Assembly: GCF_022374935.2 (NCBI RefSeq)
Contig: NZ_CP092430.2
Location: 186,001 to 250,000 of the forward strand
Direction of reading: 5' to 3'
DNA length: 64,000 nucleotides
Source: Mycolicibacter virginiensis
GTDB taxonomy: Bacteria; Actinomycetota; Actinomycetes; Mycobacteriales; Mycobacteriaceae
This document shows positions 8,881 to 17,532 of this stretch, in pieces. The translations under genes and the position numbers were made by a program. Numbering within the stretch: the first letter of the stretch is position 1; the number at the start of each line of letters is the position of its first letter. The notes below the pieces were generated by a model, which was given only the letters and a program-made list of their open reading frames with translations, ran no database searches and had not been told where the DNA came from.

Positions 8881-10299
8881 GTGAAGCGGCTCACCGGGTG
8901 GGATGCGGTTCTGCTGTACAGCGAGACGGCGAACGTGCACATGCACACCCTCAAGATCGCGGTGATCGAGTTGGACGCCGATCGGCACGGGTTCGACGTC
9001 GAGGCCTTTCGGCGGGTGATCCACGGTCGGCTCTACAAGTTGGATCCGTTCCGGTACCAGCTGGTGGACATTCCCGGCAAGTTTCACCACCCGATGTGGC
9101 GGGAGAACTGCGAAGTCGACCTGGCGTATCACATCCGGCCGTGGTCGCTGCCCGCTCCGGGCGGGCGCCGTGAACTCGATGAGGCCATCGGCGAGATCGG
9201 CAGCACCCCACTGGACCGTAGCCGGCCGCTGTGGGAGATGTACTTCATCGACGGCCTGGCGAACAACCGGATCGCGGTGGTCGGCAAGATCCACCACGCC
9301 CTGGCCGACGGGATCGCGTCGGCGAATCTGATGGCCCGCGGTATGGATCTGGTGGCCGGCGGGCCAAACGAGCGCGACTCGTATGAAACCGATCCCGCCC
9401 CTACCGGCGGGCAGTTGGTGCGGTCGGCATTCCGCGATCATTTCCGGCAGATGGGCAAGATCCCGGCGACCATCGGCTATACCGCAGCCGGCATCGGTCG
9501 GGTCCGGCGCAGCACCCGCAAACTCTCTGCCGATCTGACCCGCCCGTTCACCCCGCCGCCGAGCTTCATCAATCACGTGCTCACGCCCGAACGCCGCTTC
9601 GCCACCGCGACGCTGGCGCTCGCCGATATCAAGGCGACCAGCAAGCAGTTGGGGATCACCATCAACGACCTGGTGCTGGCCATCTCGGCCGGGGCATTGC
9701 GCACGCTGCTGCTGCGCTACGACGGGAAGGCGGATCACCCGCTATTGGCGTCGGTGCCGATGAGCTTCGACTTCTCTGCCGACCGGATCTCCGGCAATCG
9801 GTTCTCTGGAGTGCTGGTGGCCTTGCCGGTCGACGTGGCCGACGTGCGGGATCGGATCGCGAAGGCCCGGGAGGCGGCTGATCTGGCCAAGGAAGCCCAC
9901 CACCTGGTCGGGCCGGAGCTGGTCAGCCGGTGGTCGGCGTACCTGCCGCCGGCGCCCGCGGAGTCGTTGTTCCGGTGGCTGTCCGGCAAGGACGGTCAGA
10001 ACAAGGTTCTCAACCTCAACATCTCCAATGTTCCCGGTCCGCGAGAGCGCGGTAGGGTCGGCGGCGCGCTGGTCACCGAGATCTACTCGGTGGGGCCGTT
10101 GACCGCCGGCAGTGGCCTGAACATCACGGTGTGGAGCTACGTGGACCAGCTCAACATCTCGGTGCTGACTGACGGTGCCACCGTTAAAGATCCGCATGAG
10201 GTGACCAACGCTCTGGTCGACGAGTTCGTCGAAATCCGCCGTGCTGCTGGGCTTTCCGAGAAGCTGACGACCGTCGAGACCGCGATGGCGCCCGCTTAG
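8881..10299 (+). CDS. Wax ester synthase / diacylglycerol O-acyltransferase (WS/DGAT), Rv0221 type
   Basis: 472-residue bifunctional acyltransferase that moves acyl-CoA onto diacylglycerol or long-chain alcohols to make storage lipid. The condensation-like active-site motif HHALADG is at about residues 139-145. The N-terminal opening LTGWDAVLLYSE and the later LNISNVPGPRER segment are typical of the family. The GTG start at 8881 has a GAGGGG purine run about ten bases upstream. It follows the lipC-like esterase and ends three bases before the convergent acyl-CoA ligase. Mycobacterial genomes carry many WS/DGAT paralogues; place and length suggest Rv0221. Confidence 0.85.
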   Translation: MKRLTGWDAVLLYSETANVHMHTLKIAVIELDADRHGFDVEAFRRVIHGRLYKLDPFRYQLVDIPGKFHHPMWRENCEVDLAYHIRPWSLPAPGGRRELDEAIGEIGSTPLDRSRPLWEMYFIDGLANNRIAVVGKIHHALADGIASANLMARGMDLVAGGPNERDSYETDPAPTGGQLVRSAFRDHFRQMGKIPATIGYTAAGIGRVRRSTRKLSADLTRPFTPPPSFINHVLTPERRFATATLALADIKATSKQLGITINDLVLAISAGALRTLLLRYDGKADHPLLASVPMSFDFSADRISGNRFSGVLVALPVDVADVRDRIAKAREAADLAKEAHHLVGPELVSRWSAYLPPAPAESLFRWLSGKDGQNKVLNLNISNVPGPRERGRVGGALVTEIYSVGPLTAGSGLNITVWSYVDQLNISVLTDGATVKDPHEVTNALVDEFVEIRRAAGLSEKLTTVETAMAPA

Positions 10300-10302
10300 G
10301 CC

Positions 10303-11937
10303 TCAGTCGGACGCCGCCAGCGCCTGCAATTCTCGCCGCAGCACCTTGCCGGTGTTGTTGCGTGGCAGCGCATCCATGATGATGATGTCGCGCGGCACCT
10401 TGTAGCCGGCCAGATTCTCGCGGACGTGCTGTTTGAGTTCGTCGGGTGACGCCGAAGCCCCGGGCGCCAACACCACGAAGGCCACCAGCCGTTGCCCGTA
10501 GTCGGCGTCGTCGACACCGATCACCGCGGCCTCGGCGACGGCGCCATGGGTGATCAGCGCCTTCTCCGTCTCGATCGGGTAGACGTTCTCGCCCCCGGAG
10601 ACGATCATCTCGTCATCCCGGCCGACCACGAAAAGCCTTCCAGTGTCGTCGAAGTAGCCCAAGTCGCCGGACGCCATGAAACCGTCGTGGAACATCTTGG
10701 AGTCGCCGCCGGTATAGCCGTCGAACTGCGAGGAGTTGCGGACGAAGATCTGCCCGGTCACCCCGACCGGAACCTCGACGAAATCCGCATCCAGGATCCG
10801 GATCTCGCTCCCTGGGGCCGGGCGGCCGGCCGTGTCGGGCGAGTAGCGCAGGTCCTGCGGTGTCGCCAGCGCGATCATGCCGGCTTCGGTCGCGTTGTAG
10901 TTGTTGTAGACCACGTCACCAAAGCTGTCCATGAACGCCGTCACCACATCGGGATGCATCCGTGATCCCGATGCTGTCGCGAATCGCAGTGACTTACAAG
11001 GATATTGGTCTCGAATATCATCCGGCAGCGCCATGATCCGGTCGAACATCACCGGTACGACGCACAGTCCAGCCGCGTGGTTGGACTCGATGAGTTCCAG
11101 GGTGGCTTCGGGGTCGAACTTCCGCCGGGTGGCGATCGTGCAGGCCATGGTGAGCGCCAGTGCCAGCTGCGAGAATCCCCAGGCGTGGAACATCGGCGCG
11201 GCGATCACCACGGTTTCCTCGGTGTGCCAGGGGATCCGGTCGAAAATCGCTTGCAGGTCGGCGATCCCGCCTCCGCCGCGCCCGGAGCGGCGTGCCCCCT
11301 TGGGGGTGCCGGTGGTTCCGGAGGTGAGCATCACCAGCTTGCCGCTGCGCGATGCTTTGGCCGGTCGACGTCCGGCGTTGGCGTCGATCAACTCGTCTGC
11401 CGTCAGGCCGGGGACCTTACTGTCGGTCCAACTGACTACCCGCGTGCACCCCGAGTCGACCGGAACGGCCAGATCCACTGCGGCGGTGAACTCTTCGTCG
11501 TAGAAGATCAGGTCGACGCCTTCACGGGCGACGACTTCGGCCAGCGCCGGCCCGGCGAAGCTGGTGTTGAGCAGCAGCACGTCGGCGCCGATCCGGTTGG
11601 CGGCCGCCAGCGCCTCGATGAAGCCGCGATGGTTACGGCACATCAGAGCGATCGCCCGAGGCGTCCGCCCGGGCAGCCGTTGCAGGCCGGCGGCCAGCGC
11701 GTTACACCGCCGGTCGAGCTCGGCGTAGGTACATGTGCCGCGCTCGTCGATGATCGCCGCGCGGTCGCCACACCGCTGGGCCGCCATAGCGATCCCGGTA
11801 GTGGTGGTGCCGCCCTCTGCGGCGGCCGCGGCGGCAATCCGAAAGTATTTGTCCGGGCGCATCGGCGCCAACAGCCCGGCCCGGCTGAAGGTCACCAGCA
11901 TCGAGCCGACCCGGTTGAGCGAGTCGAAGAGGCCCAT
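10303..11937 (-). CDS. Fatty-acyl-CoA ligase (FadD family), FadD12-like
   Basis: 544-residue adenylate-forming enzyme (ANL superfamily) that activates a carboxylic acid to acyl-CoA. The phosphate-binding motif is MLTSGTTGTPKGARR near residue 215; NNYNATEAGMIA is the A5-type motif, SGDLGYFDDTGRLFVVGRDDEM the hinge region, and NNTGKVLRREL near the C-terminus carries the catalytic Lys. The ATG at 11937 (MGLFDSLNRVG) was chosen over upstream codons that lie in the preceding gene. It is the second gene of a two-gene unit after a glycerol-phosphate-type acyltransferase, five bases apart. Rv1428c-Rv1427c (fadD12) in M. tuberculosis has the same order and similar lengths, so this looks like that pair at another location. 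Confidence 0.82.
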   Translation of the reverse strand: MGLFDSLNRVGSMLVTFSRAGLLAPMRPDKYFRIAAAAAAEGGTTTTGIAMAAQRCGDRAAIIDERGTCTYAELDRRCNALAAGLQRLPGRTPRAIALMCRNHRGFIEALAAANRIGADVLLLNTSFAGPALAEVVAREGVDLIFYDEEFTAAVDLAVPVDSGCTRVVSWTDSKVPGLTADELIDANAGRRPAKASRSGKLVMLTSGTTGTPKGARRSGRGGGGIADLQAIFDRIPWHTEETVVIAAPMFHAWGFSQLALALTMACTIATRRKFDPEATLELIESNHAAGLCVVPVMFDRIMALPDDIRDQYPCKSLRFATASGSRMHPDVVTAFMDSFGDVVYNNYNATEAGMIALATPQDLRYSPDTAGRPAPGSEIRILDADFVEVPVGVTGQIFVRNSSQFDGYTGGDSKMFHDGFMASGDLGYFDDTGRLFVVGRDDEMIVSGGENVYPIETEKALITHGAVAEAAVIGVDDADYGQRLVAFVVLAPGASASPDELKQHVRENLAGYKVPRDIIIMDALPRNNTGKVLRRELQALAASD

Positions 11938-11942
11938 CCCGC

Positions 11943-12767
11943 TCAGCCCAGGATCGGCAGACGGCGTTCGCTGGCGAGCTTGTCCAGCGCCTTTTGCATG
12001 ACAGCACGCACGTGTGCGTCGACGAGGTCGATATCCGGGTCCTCGCCGAACTCCGCGACGATGTCGATCGGCTCGCACACCTGCATGACGATCTTGGTGG
12101 GCAGCGGCAGGTTGACCGGCAACACCGCGGACAGGCCGAACGGGAAGCCGAACGAGATCGGCAGAATCTTGACCCGCATCAGCTTGTCCAGACGCAGCGC
12201 CTTGGCCAGCCCGGTACCGCGGGACAGGTAGAACTGGCTTTCCTGGCCGCCGATCCCGACCGTCGGCACGATCGGTACGCCGGCGTTGATCGCGGCGCGG
12301 ATGTAGCCCTTGCGGCCGCCGAAGTCGATCTTGTTCTCTTCCAACGTCGGCCGGTAGACGTCGTAGTCGCCGCCGGGGAAGACCACCACCACGCCGCCGG
12401 AGCGCAGCGCCTCGTCGGCGTTGGCATGGTTGGCCGGGATGAACCCGGTCTTACGGAAGAAGTCCGCGGTGAAGCCGGTGAAGATCAGGTCGTGGCTGAG
12501 CGTGTAGACCGGGCGCTCGTAGCCGAACGTGTCGTAGAAACCGGTGGCGAACACCGGGACGTCCATCGCGAACAGCCCGCCCGAGTGGTTCGACACCACC
12601 AGTGCGCCGCCGTTCGGGAATGACTCAAAGCCCCGCACCTCGGCCCGGTGATAGCCCTTGATGAACGGCCGCAACAGGCCCATGACCCGTTCGGTCAGAC
12701 CGGGATCCCATTTCGTGATGGGCCGGGGAACGTCGTCCGACCAGTCATTGTCCGGCGTGTCCACCAC
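11943..12767 (-). CDS. Lysophospholipid/glycerol-phosphate acyltransferase family protein, Rv1428c-like
   Basis: 274-residue PlsC-like protein. The acyl acceptor motif is seen as VVSNHSGGLFAMD near residues 57-69 (NHxxxxD variant). VVVFPGGDYDVYRP near 130 is the second conserved block and GVPIVPTVGIGG near 165 the last. The start is the GTG at 12767, which has a strong GAGGGGG purine run four bases upstream. It leads the two-gene unit with the acyl-CoA ligase, so activated acyl groups may be passed directly to a lipid acceptor. A KstR-type operator lies immediately upstream of the ribosome binding site. Confidence 0.8.
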   Translation of the reverse strand: MVDTPDNDWSDDVPRPITKWDPGLTERVMGLLRPFIKGYHRAEVRGFESFPNGGALVVSNHSGGLFAMDVPVFATGFYDTFGYERPVYTLSHDLIFTGFTADFFRKTGFIPANHANADEALRSGGVVVVFPGGDYDVYRPTLEENKIDFGGRKGYIRAAINAGVPIVPTVGIGGQESQFYLSRGTGLAKALRLDKLMRVKILPISFGFPFGLSAVLPVNLPLPTKIVMQVCEPIDIVAEFGEDPDIDLVDAHVRAVMQKALDKLASERRLPILG

Positions 12768-12779
12768 GGCCCCCTCAAT

Positions 12780-12793
12780 TGAAACGTGTTCTA
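12780..12793 (-). promoter_or_regulatory. KstR-type operator upstream of the acyltransferase-ligase unit
   Basis: The 14 bases TGAAACGTGTTCTA fit TnnAACnnGTTnnA exactly, the known consensus of the mycobacterial cholesterol-catabolism repressor KstR. The site lies just upstream of the GAGGGGG ribosome binding site of the acyltransferase gene. A TAATAT -10-like hexamer on the minus strand (12803-12808) would place transcription initiation next to the site. It may also influence the divergent arylamine N-acetyltransferase gene. Confidence 0.65.
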
Positions 12794-12852
12794 GTTTTAC
12801 CCATATTACCGGCTCAAACCCGCTAGTGGATACCATCAGCAAACTGTTCTTG

Positions 12853-13704
12853 GTGGCCCGAGGGGAGCTCCGCATCGACCTGCAGGCGTACTTCGACCGC
12901 ATCGGCTATCGCGGTGGCACCGAGCCGACGCATGAGACGCTCACCTCCCTGGTGTCCGCACACGTCCGGCGCATTCCGTTCGAGAATCTCGACCCCTTGA
13001 TGGGTGTACCGGTGATCGACCTCAGCCCGGCGGCACTGAGCGCCAAGCTGGTAGCGCGACGCCGCGGCGGCTACTGCTACGAGCACAACAACCTGATGTG
13101 CGAGGTGCTGTCCGGACTCGGCTTCGGGGCCGAGCGGCTGGCCGCGCGGGTGGTGTGGATGGCCCCGGAAGGGCTGGAAGGCCCGCCGAGCCCTCAGACT
13201 CACCAGGCCTTGGCGGTGACTATCCCGGGCTCGGACCAGCTCTATCTCGTCGACGTGGGATTCGGTGGGCAGACCCCGACCGCACCGATCCCGATGGTCC
13301 CCGACGAAGTTCAGCAGACGTCGCATGAGCCGTTCCGGCTGCGCCGGCACGGCAATGACGCGGACGAGTTGGTGGTGGAGACGCTGATCGGTGAGCGCTG
13401 GCGGCCGCTGTACATCTTGGGCCTGCGGCCACGGCCGCTGATCGACATGCAGGTGGGTAGTTGGTATGTGTCCACCTTCCCCGAGTCGAATTTTGTCGTC
13501 GGCCTCAGCGCGTCCTTGGTGACCGACGATGCCCGCTGGAACCTGCGTGGTCGCAACCTCGCCATCCACGCCGGCGGTGGCACCGAGCGGATTCGGTTCG
13601 ACGACGCCGCCCAGGTGTGCGCGGCCCTGACCGACCGATTCGGTATCGACCTGGCCGGTTTGGGCGATGTCGAAGCCAAAGTGGCTTCGGTACTGGACAC
13701 CTGA
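12853..13704 (+). CDS. nat: Arylamine N-acetyltransferase
   Basis: 283-residue NAT that transfers acetyl or propionyl groups from CoA to arylamines and hydrazines by a Cys-linked intermediate. The catalytic triad is visible: Cys75 in RRGGYCYEHNN, His117 in SPQTHQALAV and Asp134 in VDVGFGGQ. IPFENLDPLMG near residue 41 is the family N-terminal signature. The GTG at 12853 is preferred because NAT proteins normally open a few residues before the DLxAYFxRIGY segment; GTG at 12826 is an alternative. In M. tuberculosis nat lies with cholesterol-degradation genes, and here it is divergent from a unit with a KstR-type operator, which suits a role linked to sterol-derived propionyl-CoA. Confidence 0.88.
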   Translation: MARGELRIDLQAYFDRIGYRGGTEPTHETLTSLVSAHVRRIPFENLDPLMGVPVIDLSPAALSAKLVARRRGGYCYEHNNLMCEVLSGLGFGAERLAARVVWMAPEGLEGPPSPQTHQALAVTIPGSDQLYLVDVGFGGQTPTAPIPMVPDEVQQTSHEPFRLRRHGNDADELVVETLIGERWRPLYILGLRPRPLIDMQVGSWYVSTFPESNFVVGLSASLVTDDARWNLRGRNLAIHAGGGTERIRFDDAAQVCAALTDRFGIDLAGLGDVEAKVASVLDT

Positions 13705-14330
13705 TGGTCAAGATCACGTTGGCGGGCGCCGTGGCGGCCGCGGGACTGGCCCTCGCCGGCATCGCGTCGGCCGGGCCGATGCCGGGCATTGAGTTGCTGG
13801 ACGACAACAGCAGCTGTACAGCGGGTTTTCTCACCCAGGACGATGCCGGCGGCTACTACCTGCTGACCAGCGGTCACTGCGACTCACACGACGGATCGCA
13901 GTGGACCGATATCTTCGAGACGCCGCTCGGCATCATCACGGCCAGCGAGGACAACGGCGAGGACCGTGACGCCGCGATCATCCGGCTCGACCCCGACGCC
14001 GGCCGACCCAACCCCAAGATCGCCGGCCGTTATCCGGTGGCCGGTGTGCTGTCGGCCGATCAGATTCACGTCGGGATGACGATCTGCAAGGTCGGCGCTC
14101 AGACAGGTGAGACCTGCGGTCCGGTGACCGCCGTCAACGGCAACCTCGCGGAAACCCGCGTGTACAGCACCATCGGTGACAGCGGCAGTCCCGGCTTCGT
14201 GGTCAACCCGGACGGCAGCGTCAGCGCGGTCGGGATTCTGCAGGGCGGACCGGTGGACGACGACTCCAGCACCGACTTCGTCTTGGTGGAGCCGATCCTG
14301 CGCCAGTGGGGATTGCACGTGGTGCGTTAG
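13704..14330 (+). CDS. Secreted chymotrypsin-like (S1 family) serine protease
   Basis: 208 residues with an N-terminal signal peptide of about 23 residues (hydrophobic core then ASAG). The catalytic triad is readable: His58 in TSGHCD, Asp89 in DRDAAII and Ser160 in GDSGSPG. Cys38/Cys59 and Cys128/Cys138 are placed to form the two disulfides of compact bacterial S1 proteases of the alpha-lytic/streptogrisin kind. No pro-domain is present, so the mature enzyme would be about 185 residues. The start codon overlaps the nat stop as TGATG, so the two are translationally coupled although their products act in different compartments. Rv1815 is a similar small M. tuberculosis protein. Confidence 0.8.
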   Translation: MVKITLAGAVAAAGLALAGIASAGPMPGIELLDDNSSCTAGFLTQDDAGGYYLLTSGHCDSHDGSQWTDIFETPLGIITASEDNGEDRDAAIIRLDPDAGRPNPKIAGRYPVAGVLSADQIHVGMTICKVGAQTGETCGPVTAVNGNLAETRVYSTIGDSGSPGFVVNPDGSVSAVGILQGGPVDDDSSTDFVLVEPILRQWGLHVVR

Positions 14331-14380
14331 AACGTTGCGATTCCCGCGACCAGCGCATCGCCAAGGTGCATGCTGGAATG

Positions 14381-16216
14381 ATGGGTCACTTCAAGAGCAA
14401 CGTGCGCGACCTGGAATTCAATCTGTTCGAACTGCTGGGGCTGGAGCAGTGCCTAGCCGACGGCGAGTTCGGAGATCTCGACGGCGACACCGTGCGCCAG
14501 ATGCTGGCCGAAGCCGCCCGGCTGGCCGAGGGGCCGGTGGCCGAGTCCTTTGCCGCCAGCGACCGCCATCCACCGGTGTTCGACCCGGCCACTCACCACG
14601 TCACCCTGCCCGAACCCTTCAAGGAATCGTTGCGGGCCTGGAAAGAGGGTGAGTGGTTCCGGATCGGCCTGTGTGAAGAGGTCGGCGGGGTGCCGGCGCC
14701 GTCGATGGTGTCGTGGGCGATCAACGAACTGGCACTCGGCGCCAACCCCGCGGTGTTCATCTTCATGGCCGGTCCGATTTTCGCCAACATCCTCTACGGC
14801 CTGGGCAACGAGCAGCAGCGGCACTGGGCTTCCATGGCGATCGAGCGGAACTGGGCCGCCACTATGGTGCTCACCGAACCCGACGCCGGCTCCGACGTCG
14901 GAGCGGGCCGCACCAAGGCCATCGAGCAGCCCGACGGCACGTGGCACATCGACGGCGTCAAGCGATTCATCACCAACGGCGACACCGACGACCTGTTCGA
15001 GAACATCATGCACATGACCCTGGCCCGTCCCGAGGGCGCCGGGCCGGGAACCAAGGGGCTCAGCCTGTTTCTGGTGCCCAAGTTCCTGCCGGACCCCGAG
15101 ACCGGGGAGCCCGGGGAGCGCAACGGAGTGTTCGTCACCGGGCTGGAACACAAGATGGGACTGAAGGTTTCGACCACCTGCGAACTGACCTTCGGTCAGC
15201 ACGGCATTCCGGCGAAAGGGTGGCTGGTCGGCGACAGCCGCAACGGCATAGCCCAAATGTTCCGGGTCATCGAGTATGCGCGAATGATGGTGGGAACCAA
15301 GGCGATTGCCACGCTGTCCACCGGCTACCTCAACGCGCTGGAATACGCCAAGACCCGTATTCAGGGAGCCGACCTGACCCAGATGACCGACAAGACCGCG
15401 CCGCGGGTGTCGATCATCCATCACCCGGATGTGCGGCGCGCCCTGATGATGCAGAAGGTCTATGCCGAGGGTATGCGGGCGCTCTACCTCTACACCGCGG
15501 CCCACCAGAACCCGCAAGTCGCCATGCGGGTTTCGGGCGCCGACGCCGAGATGGCCGAACGGGTCAACGACCTGCTGCTTCCGATCGTCAAGGGCGTCGG
15601 TTCGGAACGGGCCTACCAGTACCTGACCGATTCACTGCAGACATTCGGCGGCTCGGGTTTCCTGCAGGACTACCCGATCGAGCAGTACATCCGTGACGCC
15701 AAGATCGATTCGCTGTATGAGGGCACCACCGCGATTCAGGCGCAGGACTTCTTCTTTCGCAAGATCGCCCGCGACCGCGGTGTGGCGTTGACCCATCTGG
15801 TGGCCCAGATAGACGCATTGCTCGACGACGCCGACAGCCATAAGGAACTGGCCGATTCACGCAAGTTACTGGCCGCCGCACTCGACGACGTACGGGCGAT
15901 GGTGGCCGCCATGACTGGATACATGTTCGGCTCACAGCAGGAGGCCCGGGAGCTCTATCGGGTGGGCTTGGGCTCGGTGCGATTCCTGCTGGCCGTCGGT
16001 GATCTGGTGATCGGCTGGCTGCTGATGCGTCAGGCCGAGATCGCGCTGACTGCGCTGGATCAGGGGGCGTCCGGCGACGATCAGCACTTTTACCGCGGAA
16101 AGGTGGCGGCGGCAAAGTTCTTCGCGGCCAACGTGTTACCCCGGCTTGGTGCGGATCGGCGCATGGTGGAGAGCGAGGACCTCGCGTTGATGGATCTCTC
16201 CGAGGACGCGTTTTAG
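14381..16216 (+). CDS. Long acyl-CoA dehydrogenase, FadE5 paralogue
   Basis: 611 residues, the same length as the fadE5 gene at 53565-55400 and clearly homologous over its whole length. It opens [20 protein letters not shown], has [18 protein letters not shown] near residue 165, and a [15 protein letters not shown] motif near 445 with Glu at the catalytic position. FadE5-type enzymes have an extra C-terminal helical domain and act on a wide range of saturated acyl-CoAs. A second in-frame ATG lies three bases upstream; the inner one matches the family start. It has no TACT-N4-AGTA palindrome upstream, unlike the fadE5 copy, so the two are probably regulated differently. Confidence 0.88.
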   Translation: MGHFKSNVRDLEFNLFELLGLEQCLADGEFGDLDGDTVRQMLAEAARLAEGPVAESFAASDRHPPVFDPATHHVTLPEPFKESLRAWKEGEWFRIGLCEEVGGVPAPSMVSWAINELALGANPAVFIFMAGPIFANILYGLGNEQQRHWASMAIERNWAATMVLTEPDAGSDVGAGRTKAIEQPDGTWHIDGVKRFITNGDTDDLFENIMHMTLARPEGAGPGTKGLSLFLVPKFLPDPETGEPGERNGVFVTGLEHKMGLKVSTTCELTFGQHGIPAKGWLVGDSRNGIAQMFRVIEYARMMVGTKAIATLSTGYLNALEYAKTRIQGADLTQMTDKTAPRVSIIHHPDVRRALMMQKVYAEGMRALYLYTAAHQNPQVAMRVSGADAEMAERVNDLLLPIVKGVGSERAYQYLTDSLQTFGGSGFLQDYPIEQYIRDAKIDSLYEGTTAIQAQDFFFRKIARDRGVALTHLVAQIDALLDDADSHKELADSRKLLAAALDDVRAMVAAMTGYMFGSQQEARELYRVGLGSVRFLLAVGDLVIGWLLMRQAEIALTALDQGASGDDQHFYRGKVAAAKFFAANVLPRLGADRRMVESEDLALMDLSEDAF

Positions 16217-16231
16217 TCAAAGCGTCACGCA

Positions 16232-16726
16232 GTGGACACCCACACTCGGAAGTACCGGCTACCCGATCGCGGCTATGCCATCGTTCGGTGGGCACATGAG
16301 CTGGACAAGGGGCGCGGCGCCGTCGTGGTGGAACCCGACATCGAGGGCATCCGCCGTCCTGGTGGTGCACTGACTTTCGTCGATGCGGCACCGTTCAAAA
16401 ATGCGCCGGACGGGCCGCTGTCGGTGTTGCGCGAACTGCTCGATCTGGAAGCCCTGGAGCTGCGCGCCTGGAGCAGGCGCGGGTTCGCCAGGTTGCACAA
16501 GCGCGCCGCGGCCAAACAGGCCGAGCGGATCTGCCGGGAGCAGGGCAGTGAAGCCGCCGTCGACTGGGTGCTGGCCAATGCCACCACCGATGAGGTGGAT
16601 CTCGATGAGCTGCGGGACCGGCTCGGTGCGCGGCTGTACACCGCCGGCGGGCGCGACGAAGACTTCTACCGCGCCCAGGTAGGGCGCTGCATTGAGTGCC
16701 GCCGACGGCGCCAGCACAACGGCTGA
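16232..16726 (+). CDS. Hypothetical protein
   Basis: 164 residues from a GTG 15 bases after the FadE5-paralogue stop, so probably co-transcribed with it. The protein is charged and apparently soluble. A central helix-rich part (LRELLDLEALELRAWSRRG, residues ~64-82) is followed by Arg/Lys-rich segments, and the extreme C-terminus has CIECRRRRQ. No signal peptide, membrane helix or family motif was recognised. The codon pattern matches its neighbours, which supports a real gene. Confidence 0.55.
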   Translation: MDTHTRKYRLPDRGYAIVRWAHELDKGRGAVVVEPDIEGIRRPGGALTFVDAAPFKNAPDGPLSVLRELLDLEALELRAWSRRGFARLHKRAAAKQAERICREQGSEAAVDWVLANATTDEVDLDELRDRLGARLYTAGGRDEDFYRAQVGRCIECRRRRQHNG

Positions 16727-16734
16727 GCCGCGAC

Positions 16735-17490
16735 TCAGCTGCGCCGCTGCCGAACCTTGTAGGTCGACGGCCACGACACCCGGGTGTCGTCGCCCAGCAG
16801 TGGGGTTCCCTTGGTGCCGACGGTGACGTTGTAGGCCTGTTCGCCGGGGCCTACTTCACGGTTGGCGTGTTCGGTGGCCAGGTAGTACAGCTGGTCGATC
16901 TCCAAGTCGACGAACGCGACAAAGCTGGTTTTACGGACCGCGTCGCCGAAGCCGGCGGTCATGCGATCCGCCATAGCGCGCGATGCGATCACCGCCGCGG
17001 CCAGGACCCCGAACGGAATGACCCAGCAGCACAGGTAGCTCAGCGGCGTGCCGGCGTCGGGCAGCAGGATCGCGGGGATAACCGCCGAGACCGATGTTGC
17101 CGTCACCGCGCCCAGCCAGATCCACGTCACCCGATTCACGACGGGGCCGAACAGATCGGATTGCGCCACCGCCGCCGGCAGATCCGCCTTCACCACGGCT
17201 TCCACCACGGATCTGCCCAGCGCCGCGCTGGCGAGCAGCGTCGCAAGCAGCCCGGCGAAACTCAACGCCAGCACCCAGCGTTGGGCCCCGGCGAACACCG
17301 CCGGCAGCACCGCCAGCACCGCGAACGTCGCAACGGCCCCGATACTCACGGGCCGTGCCGACGAGTCGCGGCTGGTGACCACGACGGTGAACGCGACAGC
17401 CAGCGCCACCACCGCCGCGATCACCGCCGGCGTATTTCCCACCAGCACCCAATACACCGCCCAGGGTGCAAACCACACCAGCACGCCCAC
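16735..17490 (-). CDS. Multi-pass membrane protein of unknown function
   Basis: 251 residues with about five or six predicted transmembrane helices in the first ~180 residues: segments around 3-32, 44-64, 70-90, 118-140 and 146-168. A soluble C-terminal tail of ~70 residues follows, containing TSFVAFVDLEIDQLYYLATEHANREVGPGEQAY. No transporter or enzyme signature was recognised. It ends nine bases from the convergent hypothetical gene and lies upstream of the aldehyde dehydrogenase gene, with a 42-base gap and the same orientation, so the two could share a transcript. Confidence 0.6.
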   Translation of the reverse strand: MGVLVWFAPWAVYWVLVGNTPAVIAAVVALAVAFTVVVTSRDSSARPVSIGAVATFAVLAVLPAVFAGAQRWVLALSFAGLLATLLASAALGRSVVEAVVKADLPAAVAQSDLFGPVVNRVTWIWLGAVTATSVSAVIPAILLPDAGTPLSYLCCWVIPFGVLAAAVIASRAMADRMTAGFGDAVRKTSFVAFVDLEIDQLYYLATEHANREVGPGEQAYNVTVGTKGTPLLGDDTRVSWPSTYKVRQRRS

Positions 17491-17532
17491 GCACGGCAGT
17501 ATAGGGGCTTACCGTTGCGGCAACGGCAGCGT

